In this document: positions 8,809 to 16,771 of the stretch, piece by piece | Numbering within the stretch: the first letter of the stretch is position 1 | Layout: each line of letters starts with the position of its first letter | Assembly: GCA_002327865.1 (NCBI GenBank) | Contig: DCUQ01000010.1 | Location: 96,996-160,995 of the forward strand | Length of the DNA stretch: 64,000 bases | Reading direction: 5' to 3' | Source of the DNA: Syntrophaceae bacterium UBA2210 | GTDB taxonomy: Bacteria; Desulfobacterota; Syntrophia; Syntrophales; UBA2210 | Notes under the pieces: generated by a model | Told to the model about the DNA's origin: nothing | What the model saw: only the letters and a program-made list of their open reading frames with translations | Database searches by the model: none | Program-made: the position numbers and the translations under genes

Positions 8809-11136
8809 ATGAGTGTCTTTCAATCAAAAACCAGCCAGGGAAAAACAAACCGCTACAGCAAGACGGCAAGAGACCAGATAACAAAGCTCGAAGAAGAGCT
8901 TCATTTCAGCAAGGCATTGCAAGATATAACCAATCGCATACATGCCGCTACAAATCTGAGGCATATCCTTGTTGATATGAGAGATGATATCCTCGACCTT
9001 TTCAGTGCTCATTCTATTACCATCTACGTCGCAGACAGGTTGCGGAATGAAATATATTCAATGTTCCTGACAGGATCCGAACTGAAAGAAATACGATTGC
9101 CCATAGATAACAAGAGCATAGCAGGATATGTAGCCAATAGCAGAAAAATCGCCAACATAGCCGACGCCTATAATAAAAACGAATTACATGACATATCTCC
9201 CGAGCTGCATTTTGATTCCAGCTGGGACAGGAAATCCGGATTCCGGACCACTCAGGTGCTGGCCGTACCGATCCTGCATGAGAGCGTGCTGATGGGTGTT
9301 ATCCAGATACTGAACAGAGAGGACGGAGAGAAATTTACCGAAGAAGATCAGATTTCCCTGAAGGAGATGGCCAATGTTCTAGGAACCGCCTTTCACAACC
9401 AGGAGAGGGTCAGCCGGAAGAGAAAATCCCGATTCGATTATCTGCTGACCCACGGGATTATCACGGAAGACGACATGGAAAACGCATGGAAGGAGGCGAA
9501 AGATAACAGGGAAACAGTCGAGACGTATCTGATTAGAAAATTCAATATATTAAAAGACGACATCGGCAGGTCACTGGAAGAATTCTATAATTGCCGATTT
9601 GTTCCTTTCAGTAATAAGTATCCGATTCCATTCGATCTCCTGAAAAATTTAAAGGAAGAATACCTGCGCCGGGAACTGTGGGTTCCCCTTGAAAAGCGAG
9701 ACGGAAAAATAAAAGTTATTATAGACGACCCTTTCAATGTACTCAAACAGGATATGATTGAAAACCTGCTCAGAACAAGGGCTGTAGAATATGATGTCGC
9801 ACTGTACGATGACATACTGAAATTCATCAATCACTTCTACCAGGCGGGAGACCATTCTGATTCGATCTCCGATATTATCGGAAAACTCGATGCCGAAGAG
9901 GAATTTGAGAATGAAGAGGATGAAGTAACCGAATCGGACAGTGTCATAATGCAGCTTGTCAATCGGATAATCAATGATGCCTACATCCGCAACGCCTCCG
10001 ATATTCACATAGAACCAAACATAAACAGGAAGAACGTAGAGGTACGATACAGGATAGACGGCGATCTGGGAACGTATCAGACTGTTCCCTTCAATTACAG
10101 GTCGGCTCTGGTTTCAAGGATCAAGATTATGTCAAATCTCGACATTACGGAGCGCAGGATACCACAGGATGGAAAGATAAAATTCAAGCGTTCAAGGGGA
10201 GATGAAATCGAACTGCGCGTGGCCACCATTCCAACACAGGGGGGGACCGAAGATGTAGTTATGCGAATCCTGACCACTGGAGAAATAATGTTGCTTGAAA
10301 ACATGGCCCTCTCTACCCGCAACTACGAAAGCCTTGTAAAACTGCTAAAAAAACCCTACGGGATGATCCTTGCCGTCGGCCCTACCGGTTCCGGCAAAAC
10401 AACCATACTCCATTCCGCGCTGCACCATATAAACAAACCGGAAACCAAGATATGGACCGCCGAAGATCCCGTAGAGATCTCCCAATACGGGCTTAGGCAG
10501 GTGCAGGTCAATCCCAAGATCGGTTTTGATTTCGCCCATGCCATGCGGGCATTTCTAAGGGCCGATCCGGATATAATCATGGTGGGAGAAATGAGGGATT
10601 ACGAAACTGCGAAGATCGGAGTGGAAGCATCTCTTACGGGACACCTTGTTTTAAGCACTCTTCATACGAACAGCGCTCCCGAAACGATTGTACGACTGCT
10701 GGATATGGGAATCGATCCGCTTAACTTCGCGGATTCAATCTTGGGCGTACTGGCCCAGCGACTGGTAAGAACTCTGTGCAATAAATGCAGGGAGGAATAT
10801 CATCCGGCACGGGAAGAATACGACGAACTGGCGGCAAGCTACGGTGAGGAACTGTTTGCAAGACTGAATATACCGTATAACGACGACTTCAAACTACACA
10901 GGGCCAGTGGTTGCGCCGCGTGCGGCAATACAGGCTACAAGGGAAGAATGGGGGTTCATGAACTTCTTGTAGCAACAGACGAAATTAAACGGCTCATACA
11001 GAAACATGAGACCGCTGAAGCAATGCGGGAAATGGCAATCTCCCAGGGTATGTCAACGTTGCTACAGGATGGGATAGCCAAGGTCATAGCCGGTTACACG
11101 GATTTCACCCAGGTACGCAGAGTATGTATAAAATAA
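8809..11136 (+). CDS. GspE/PilB-type secretion ATPase with N-terminal GAF domain
   Basis: A 775-residue type II secretion / type IV pilus assembly ATPase. After a short coiled N-terminus comes a GAF domain (about 30-195), a GspE N-terminal domain (about 200-330), then the RecA-like motor. Walker A is GPTGSGKTT (524-532), followed by the Asp box AEDPVE, Walker B IIMVGEMRD, the His box GHLVLSTLHTN, and a tetracysteine zinc site (C657, C660, C702, C705). ATG 8809 is preferred, with AGGA about 10 bases upstream; TTG at 8791 is an alternative. No pilus or secretion genes are adjacent, so it is an orphan motor whose GAF domain may gate activity by a second messenger. Confidence 0.93.
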   Translation: MSVFQSKTSQGKTNRYSKTARDQITKLEEELHFSKALQDITNRIHAATNLRHILVDMRDDILDLFSAHSITIYVADRLRNEIYSMFLTGSELKEIRLPIDNKSIAGYVANSRKIANIADAYNKNELHDISPELHFDSSWDRKSGFRTTQVLAVPILHESVLMGVIQILNREDGEKFTEEDQISLKEMANVLGTAFHNQERVSRKRKSRFDYLLTHGIITEDDMENAWKEAKDNRETVETYLIRKFNILKDDIGRSLEEFYNCRFVPFSNKYPIPFDLLKNLKEEYLRRELWVPLEKRDGKIKVIIDDPFNVLKQDMIENLLRTRAVEYDVALYDDILKFINHFYQAGDHSDSISDIIGKLDAEEEFENEEDEVTESDSVIMQLVNRIINDAYIRNASDIHIEPNINRKNVEVRYRIDGDLGTYQTVPFNYRSALVSRIKIMSNLDITERRIPQDGKIKFKRSRGDEIELRVATIPTQGGTEDVVMRILTTGEIMLLENMALSTRNYESLVKLLKKPYGMILAVGPTGSGKTTILHSALHHINKPETKIWTAEDPVEISQYGLRQVQVNPKIGFDFAHAMRAFLRADPDIIMVGEMRDYETAKIGVEASLTGHLVLSTLHTNSAPETIVRLLDMGIDPLNFADSILGVLAQRLVRTLCNKCREEYHPAREEYDELAASYGEELFARLNIPYNDDFKLHRASGCAACGNTGYKGRMGVHELLVATDEIKRLIQKHETAEAMREMAISQGMSTLLQDGIAKVIAGYTDFTQVRRVCIK

Positions 11137-11264
11137 GGTTGAATTATCAATTTTAATGTTGCATTAAGAAATCAAGGAGTAACCATCCAAGATTAAACAG
11201 TGTTCGTCAATATTGCCCTCCTGTTTTAGTTATAATCCTTTTAATCAGACATCCTTCAGTAATG

Positions 11265-11360
11265 ATTGAATCTTCCCGCAACAAGTTGCGTGGAATCTCC
11301 GATTGTTAAGGAAAAGGTTTGTTTTCTATTCGCCCGTGAACCCCGGCAAGACAGGCCGCA
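11265..11360 (+). repeat. Interspersed repeat, copy A
   Basis: This block matches the element at 36667-36780. Both copies share ATTGAATCT, a palindromic hairpin built on CCCGCAACAAGTTGCG, GGAATCTCCGA, TGTTAAGGAA, and a following ATTCGC. Copy A has a few changes in the hairpin arms. It lies 3' of the GspE-like gene in intergenic DNA. The structure is like REP/BIME-type repeats. Confidence 0.75.
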
Positions 11361-11455
11361 AAATTATATTACATTACCACTGCTGATGTTTTTTCTGTTG
11401 ACAAAATATTTTTTCTAGATATATTCTGCTAAAAAAAACAGAAGCAACAAGCCTT

Positions 11456-11546
11456 CGAGTGCAATCACCTAAAGGTTGGTCCAACGGTGAAGCACTAAAG
11501 GGTTCTCCCGGAAACGGGGAAGCCTCCCGTGTTTGGAAAGAAGGTA
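11456..11546 (+). ncRNA. Candidate structured RNA, possibly a Moco/Tuco-type riboswitch
   Basis: The transcript could fold as three coaxial helices, AGTGC/GCACT closing CACC/GGTG closing GTTG/CAAC, followed by a hairpin CCCG-GAAA-CGGG with a GNRA tetraloop and a conserved-looking GGGGAAGCCTCCCG run. A GGAAA/TTTCC hairpin follows near 11535. It lies about 0.5 kb upstream of the AOR genes, whose enzyme needs a tungstopterin, so a molybdenum/tungsten cofactor riboswitch is a reasonable guess. The pairing is seen in the sequence; the class is inferred from memory of the motif and from context, and other riboswitch classes are not excluded. Confidence 0.4.
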
Positions 11547-11593
11547 AATTTTTCCTGACTGTTTCTATTAACTCCCAAAAAGGAGATAAAGAG

Positions 11594-11872
11594 ATGGTTA
11601 ATTCACGGGCGCTTCTAAACAACTATTCTTCCTATTTTACCCTATATACATTTATACCTCTTCTTCTGCCTTGTGGATTACTGTCTTTAATCAACATCTT
11701 CTTCCCCAAAAACATTTCAGCAGATGGGTTTGGCAACAATATGTCAAATCATTTGAATATCAAAGTAATCAACTTTTCGTCTGAATCTTTTTTACGTTTT
11801 CCCAACTTAATGCTCAGAAAACAAGAACGAGGCAGCAGAAAGGGGGTGCTAAATTTTTCTTCGAAGCGATAA
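11594..11872 (+). CDS. Small hypothetical membrane-like ORF (doubtful)
   Basis: A 92-codon frame preceded by a strong SD (AAAGGAG, 8 bases from ATG) and placed right after the structured-RNA candidate. The product would have one hydrophobic stretch (about 15-40, YFTLYTFIPLLLPCGLLSLI) and a basic, low-information C-terminus. No family is recognised. It may be a real small membrane protein, a decayed gene, or chance. It is included because the ribosome binding site is better than expected by chance. Confidence 0.3.
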   Translation: MVNSRALLNNYSSYFTLYTFIPLLLPCGLLSLINIFFPKNISADGFGNNMSNHLNIKVINFSSESFLRFPNLMLRKQERGSRKGVLNFSSKR

Positions 11873-11920
11873 CGCCTCAATCTCAAAGGTAAAAGGCTTC
11901 AATCTCACATTTCCGAATCA

Positions 11921-11983
11921 GGTGAATGACGGGCGGAATCAGGCATTAATCTCCTGATAGGTATCAGATATCCGCCTTTCACC
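11921..11983 (+). promoter_or_regulatory. Structured leader hairpin upstream of the AOR genes
   Basis: A nested inverted repeat: GGTGAA/TTCACC (11921-11926 with 11978-11983), GGCGGA/TCCGCC (11932-11937 with 11971-11976) and ATCAGG/CCTGAT (11938-11943 with 11953-11958). A further ATTCGT/ACGAAT hairpin lies just downstream near 11998-12016. It ends about 80 bases before the ferredoxin start codon. Role unknown; an operator or leader RNA is possible. Confidence 0.45.
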
Positions 11984-12062
11984 ACAGGTATCAATATATT
12001 CGTGATAAAAACGAATTTATTGATAATAAAAACTAATAAGCTATCAGGATGGAGGTTATGCC

Positions 12063-12779
12063 ATGGAAACAGAAGAGAAAAAATATCCTGAGGTTCTTCA
12101 GAAAGAAACAACCCGTCGTGGATTTCTCAAGGGGGCTGCTGTCGCGGCGGGAGGCGCCGTTGCGTTGGCAACAGTTGGTACCATAAAGCCTGGTATCGGC
12201 AGGGCCGCGGAACCAGCATCCCCCCTCCCAATGATCAAGCATCTGTTTGTCGAACGTAATAATTGCACCGGATGCCGGGGGTGCGAATTCGCCTGTTCAC
12301 TGCACCATGAAGGTGTAGTCAGGCCTGAAGCTGCCAGGATACATGTCAACAAGTATAAAGGTATCGTCGATATACCTGTAATTTGCTGGCATTGCGAAGA
12401 TGCACCTTGCATTACAGCATGTCCTGTCGAGCCTAAAGCTATATATAAGGATGAAAAAACGAACGGAATCCTGATCAACAAGGACACATGTCTCGGGGCA
12501 AAGTGTTCCAAGTGTCTGCAGGGATGCCCGGCACATTTTTTGAGACTGCATCCCGATACAGGGCTTCCGCTGACATGTGACCTGTGCGGCGGCGATCCTG
12601 AATGCGTTAAAGCCTGTCTGGCACAATCGGGAAATCCTCAAGGCCCCTGTATCATGGGTGACAAACTCGGTTTCGGTGTAAACATAGCATATCGCGATGT
12701 AACGCCGGAGGAGGCGGCTGAGGACCTGATCAGCAACTTCTTCTATCCCAACACAACCGGGGAAAGGAGGAAAATATAA
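12063..12779 (+). CDS. Tat-exported four-cluster ferredoxin, AOR electron-transfer subunit
   Basis: A 238-residue iron-sulfur protein with a twin-arginine signal: TTRRGFLKGAA (Arg18-Arg19) then an Ala/Gly-rich hydrophobic stretch ending about residue 48. Four cysteine groups follow, CTGCRGCEFAC, CWHCEDAPCITAC, CLGAKCSKCLQGC and CDLCGGDPECVKAC, enough for four [4Fe-4S] clusters. This matches the ferredoxin-like small subunits beside tungsten AORs, which carry electrons away from the tungstopterin subunit. A strong SD (GGAGG, 7 bases) supports the start. Its stop overlaps the AOR start (TAATG). Export is unexpected because the AOR has no signal of its own, so co-export or a retained signal-anchor are the options. 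Confidence 0.88.
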   Translation: METEEKKYPEVLQKETTRRGFLKGAAVAAGGAVALATVGTIKPGIGRAAEPASPLPMIKHLFVERNNCTGCRGCEFACSLHHEGVVRPEAARIHVNKYKGIVDIPVICWHCEDAPCITACPVEPKAIYKDEKTNGILINKDTCLGAKCSKCLQGCPAHFLRLHPDTGLPLTCDLCGGDPECVKACLAQSGNPQGPCIMGDKLGFGVNIAYRDVTPEEAAEDLISNFFYPNTTGERRKI

Positions 12780-14584
12780 TGGCAACATCACGAGGAGGAT
12801 ATTTCGGAAAGGTCCTGGAAATCGATCTGTCAAAAAAAACATTTAAAACACGGACGGTGCCGGAGGATGTTTATAATAACTTTCTCGGTGGAGCGGGCAT
12901 GGGTGATTACTTCCTTCTGCAAGAGTATAAAGCCCATCAGGATCCCCTTACTGAAGACAGTTTTTTATATCTCGGGGCAGGTCCGCTTAATGGAACATAC
13001 TGCTCGGCTACTCGAATGAGCGTCGTTCACATGAGTCCGTACACGAAACGGCTCAGCCACGCCGAAGTGGGTGCGCACATTGGTGCCGAGATCAAGTGGG
13101 CCGGATGGGACGGCATCTATATCCGGGGAAAATCAAAAAAGCCGGTATGGCTGTATATCCGGAATGACAAGGTAGAATTCAGGGACGCACAAAAGCTGTG
13201 GGGCAAAGATACCGCTACCACCGAAGATATGATAACGGAAGAATTAAAGGACCCCCGGGTCAGAGTAGCCTGTATCGGTCCCGCCGGTGAGAATGGGGTT
13301 CCTTATTCCTGCCTCATTGTAGAACGTTTCCGAGCAGCCGCCAGGACGAGCACCGGTGCGCTCATGGGAGACAAAAAATTAAAGGCCATTGCTATCAAGG
13401 GAACCGGTTTTGTTCCCGCTGCCGACAGCGATAAATTTCTGAAAGCAGCAAAGGAAGCAAAGCAGTACGCCGTCGATCACGAAGGCTGGCAAGGCATCAA
13501 ACGATGGGGTACTGCCGGTCTTCTAGAGCTGAAAAACTGGGGTACCGGATCACTCATCACGAAAAATTACCAGACTACTTGGTTCCCCGACATTGCATAC
13601 ATCGGTGCCGAGGAGGCAAACAGGCGTTTCTGGAAAAGGCATGTGGCCTGTACGCACTGCCCTGTTCACTGCCAGAAACTGGGCGTGATTCGAGGCGGCA
13701 GGTATGACGGCCTCATAGCTGAGGGACCCGAATATGAAACCGGCGGCCTTCTGGGGAGTAATGTCGGAGTTTCTGAATTTGACGGCATGATGGCCGCGAT
13801 TGAATTGTGCGATGCCCTCGGCCTCGATGCTATTTCAACCGGAGGATGTATCGGTTTTGCCATGGAATGTGTCCAGAGAGAGGCTCTCTCAAAGGCCGAT
13901 CTTGACGGGATCGATCTCGAATGGGGGAACACGGATGCAGTTGTCGAGATGGTTAAAAAGATCGCTTACAAGGATGGGAAAGCGGGCAAGCTGCTCTCTA
14001 AAGGTGTCGTAGCCATGTCACAGGAAATAGGCAAGGGTTCCGAAAAATGGGCAATACATACAAAAGGCAAAGAGATGGCAGCCCATGACCCGCGGGGTGA
14101 CAAACCACGCGGTGTCAGCTATGCCATGGGTCAGTGCGGCGGTGATCATCACGAAGCCAACGATCCCGCCGGTCAGGCCAAACGATGTTTGCATAATTCG
14201 CTTGTCTGCTGTTCGTTTGTCGGCGGGTACTGGTCACCCGGCATGTTCGTCGCAATGTTGAACCCGCTGTGCGGGTGGAATATAACGGAAGATAACCTGA
14301 TGAAGACCGGCCGGCGAATCCGCACACTGGAACGGTGTTTCGATGTCCGTGAGGGTATCAGCCGAAAGGACGACACCCTTCCGTACCGAATGACACATGA
14401 AGCATTGCCGGAGGGGCCCAAAAAAGGAGCTGTTTTCTCCCCTGACGAGGTGAAAAAAATGCAGGATGAGTACTATGCATTCTTCGGATGGGATAGCAAC
14501 GGGATCCCTACGGATGCAACATTGAAGGATCTCGGGCTCGACTTTCTTGTTGACGATATCAAAGCGGCACGAAAGACCTTGTAG
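12779..14584 (+). CDS. aor: Tungsten-containing aldehyde:ferredoxin oxidoreductase
   Basis: A 601-residue AOR-family enzyme, full length for the family, which interconverts aldehydes and carboxylic acids using a bis-tungstopterin and one [4Fe-4S] cluster. Seen in order: LGGAGMGDY and the beta-sandwich N-terminal domain, GPEYE (316-320, around the proton-relay Glu), cluster cysteines C291, C294, C298 and C478 (in VCCSF), the pterin-binding LGLDAIS (347-353), and AHDPRG (435-440) with the active-site His436. No signal peptide. It is co-translated with the Tat ferredoxin. BamB of class II benzoyl-CoA reductase belongs to the same superfamily, but the other bam genes are absent here, so AOR is preferred. 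Substrate unknown. Confidence 0.92.
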   Translation: MATSRGGYFGKVLEIDLSKKTFKTRTVPEDVYNNFLGGAGMGDYFLLQEYKAHQDPLTEDSFLYLGAGPLNGTYCSATRMSVVHMSPYTKRLSHAEVGAHIGAEIKWAGWDGIYIRGKSKKPVWLYIRNDKVEFRDAQKLWGKDTATTEDMITEELKDPRVRVACIGPAGENGVPYSCLIVERFRAAARTSTGALMGDKKLKAIAIKGTGFVPAADSDKFLKAAKEAKQYAVDHEGWQGIKRWGTAGLLELKNWGTGSLITKNYQTTWFPDIAYIGAEEANRRFWKRHVACTHCPVHCQKLGVIRGGRYDGLIAEGPEYETGGLLGSNVGVSEFDGMMAAIELCDALGLDAISTGGCIGFAMECVQREALSKADLDGIDLEWGNTDAVVEMVKKIAYKDGKAGKLLSKGVVAMSQEIGKGSEKWAIHTKGKEMAAHDPRGDKPRGVSYAMGQCGGDHHEANDPAGQAKRCLHNSLVCCSFVGGYWSPGMFVAMLNPLCGWNITEDNLMKTGRRIRTLERCFDVREGISRKDDTLPYRMTHEALPEGPKKGAVFSPDEVKKMQDEYYAFFGWDSNGIPTDATLKDLGLDFLVDDIKAARKTL

Positions 14585-14600
14585 CCATGTGATGTTCAAT

Positions 14601-14636
14601 CGGGGCAGGTATTGTCCAGCCTGCCCCGAAAAATTT
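14601..14636 (+). terminator. Intrinsic terminator-like hairpin after aor
   Basis: A 9-bp perfect stem CGGGGCAGG/CCTGCCCCG with a 10-base loop, then AAAAATTT. The T tract is short, so termination may be partial, letting the downstream redox genes be read at a lower level. Confidence 0.6.
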
Positions 14637-14764
14637 CAGGTTAGCACATTGATCAGGCCACGGCTGTCCGAGGTCGTGGTTCATACGTATTTGCCCGGCA
14701 TCAATACTTGATTTCGCAGTTATGCCAATGAGTTGAGAACAAAACAGGCGGGGGAGTGAAGTAA

Positions 14765-15451
14765 ATGAAACTGTCGCGGCGAGACGCTCTTCATATAATC
14801 ATCAGTGGTGTCATATCAGGGATCGCTTTTACCTTCTTCAAGATCTCGGGGGCAAAAGCATTGCCCCGTCCACCAGGATCGCTTATTGAGAATGAATTTC
14901 TGAAATATTGTACCCGATGCTACATGTGCATAGATGCGTGCCCTGCAGATGCAATTAAACCTGCCAGCATTTTTGATGGCATAGTAAATTTAGGCACACC
15001 GGTTCTAGATTGGAAGAAGTGCATCATGTGCATGGAGTGCGTCAGAGTGTGCCCCACCGAAGCCATAAAGAAAGTCCCGAAGGAAGAGGTTGATATCGGA
15101 AATGCAGTGATCGATCCTGATATATGTCTCGCCTGGCAGAAAACAAGAAGATGCACAAATTGTTACAAGGCCTGCAAGTACAATGCTATCAAGCTGGAAG
15201 ATAGACGATTCCCAGTAGTTATAGAGGAAAATTGCACAGGTTGCGGAGATTGTGAGCAACGGTGTCCAACCGATCCCAAGTCTATTGTTGTACTTTATGA
15301 AAAGGTAAAGAGGTTTGATCCTTCTGAAAATCGATTTGCCTTACGTCATGAAAATCGTGTAGGACCCTACGATTTTCCTCCACCTGATTTCAAAACATGG
15401 CTTGCAGGGAGAATCGAAAAACTGGCCAAAAGTTATGGAATTATGAAATAA
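14765..15451 (+). CDS. Tat-exported NapG/MauM-like polyferredoxin
   Basis: A 228-residue FeS protein with a twin-arginine start (KLSRRDALHI, Arg5-Arg6) and a hydrophobic segment to about residue 30. Four cysteine groups follow: CTRCYMCIDACP, CIMCMECVRVCP, CLAWQ..RRCTNCYKACK and CTGCGDCEQRCP. The third, with a long gap before CTNC, is typical of NapG/MauM ferredoxins, which work on the outer side of the membrane with a NapH-type partner to take electrons from quinol. A NapH-like protein is encoded at 22328 in the same gene run. Inferred role: electron link between the quinone pool and a redox enzyme of this cluster. Confidence 0.85.
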   Translation: MKLSRRDALHIIISGVISGIAFTFFKISGAKALPRPPGSLIENEFLKYCTRCYMCIDACPADAIKPASIFDGIVNLGTPVLDWKKCIMCMECVRVCPTEAIKKVPKEEVDIGNAVIDPDICLAWQKTRRCTNCYKACKYNAIKLEDRRFPVVIEENCTGCGDCEQRCPTDPKSIVVLYEKVKRFDPSENRFALRHENRVGPYDFPPPDFKTWLAGRIEKLAKSYGIMK

Positions 15452-15503
15452 GAACCAAGGAAAAGGCAACTTTATATCATAAGGATAGAGGAATCAGACC
15501 CGG

Positions 15504-16763
15504 ATGGATGTTTCAGAATACAAGCATAACACTGAAAAAGGGATCGTGCTTGTTATCGGTGGAGGCGTGGCGGGTATTATTGCCTCCCTGGATCTGGCAG
15601 GCGCAGGTCATCCCGTTCATCTGGTAGAGAACGAAAGTCATCTCGGCGGTCAGGTTTCGAAACTGGACAAGCTCTATCCGACCGATCACTGTGCCTTTTG
15701 TCCCCTCTGGACAGATATTAAGAGATGCATGGAACACCCATTAATCACTGTCCACACCCTGTCACAAGTGAAAGAATTGAAAAAAGAAAACGGCAATTAT
15801 TCGGCTGTCGTTCTGCAAGCTCCCCGTTTCATAGATGAGAAGAAATGCATTTTCTGCGGACGATGCGAGAAGGAGTGTCCGTCTGGTGCCATCCACCCTG
15901 GCTGGGAACATTTATGCCCTCCATCTTTCGTGATCGATGAAATTTTATGTACAAAATGTGGCGATTGCACGAAGCTATGCCCTTCGGGGGCCATTAACAT
16001 GGAGCTAAAAGGAGAGGAAATAAATCTAGCCGTGAGTGGTGTCATATGGGCGACCGGGTTCAAAGAGGCGGATATCAGTCACCTCAAGGAATACGGGAGC
16101 GGAACCCATCCTGATATTATGACATCCATGGAGTTTGAAGAATGGATCTCCGAAGCAGGAACCAACAGGGGAAATATAACTAAAAAATCAGATGGCTCGG
16201 TACCGGCAAACATTGCTTTTATACAGTGCGCGGGGGCGAGGGATTTGAGGATGATCCCTTCCTGTTCTGCAGTATGCTGCATGCACGCACTCAAACAGGC
16301 ATGTTGGGTGAAGAGAAGGAACAGAAAGATTGGCTGTTACATATTTTATACCGATTTAAGAACAGTGGGGCGTGATTATTACAGATATTCCCTGAGAGAT
16401 TTTGAAGGCGCCGAGATCAAGCTCGTCCGGGGAAGACCTGGTTTGATTCACCCCCTGCCCGACGGTAACGGGATCGCGGTACAGTTTGAAAATACCCTGA
16501 CCAGAAAAAGAGAGATCAGAAGATTTGACATCGTGATACTGAACGGGAATATTCAACCTTCCCTGATTCAGCTCCGTCCGTTGCAGCCCGGAAGCGCAAC
16601 AGTTCCACAGACAGACAAAGAAGGTTTTGTTATTGAAGAACCAGGTGAAACTTCCGATTTTGCATGCGGCTTCGGTCTGGAGCCGGCAGATGTTGCCGAA
16701 TCCGTTATCCAGGCATCCGTTGCAGCAATGAGGATTACTAGTAAAAAATCCAATCCGAGTTAG
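15504..16763 (+). CDS. HdrA-like FAD iron-sulfur oxidoreductase, short form
   Basis: A 419-residue HdrA-family flavoprotein. It has the FAD-binding GGGVAG (19-24), an HdrA-type cysteine patch (C63, C66, C75), two [4Fe-4S] ferredoxin motifs inserted in the middle (C115-C125 and C149-C159), the IQCAGARD segment and a CSAVCCMHALKQ cluster region. It lacks the N-terminal VxxCxC domain of full HdrA. HdrA proteins split or collect electrons at FAD and pass them to ferredoxin and partner subunits. It lies 8 bases before a second HdrA, so the two probably form a heteromer. No clear SD at the expected distance, so the start is moderately certain. Confidence 0.87.
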   Translation: MDVSEYKHNTEKGIVLVIGGGVAGIIASLDLAGAGHPVHLVENESHLGGQVSKLDKLYPTDHCAFCPLWTDIKRCMEHPLITVHTLSQVKELKKENGNYSAVVLQAPRFIDEKKCIFCGRCEKECPSGAIHPGWEHLCPPSFVIDEILCTKCGDCTKLCPSGAINMELKGEEINLAVSGVIWATGFKEADISHLKEYGSGTHPDIMTSMEFEEWISEAGTNRGNITKKSDGSVPANIAFIQCAGARDLRMIPSCSAVCCMHALKQACWVKRRNRKIGCYIFYTDLRTVGRDYYRYSLRDFEGAEIKLVRGRPGLIHPLPDGNGIAVQFENTLTRKREIRRFDIVILNGNIQPSLIQLRPLQPGSATVPQTDKEGFVIEEPGETSDFACGFGLEPADVAESVIQASVAAMRITSKKSNPS

Positions 16764-16771
16764 AGTGAAAT

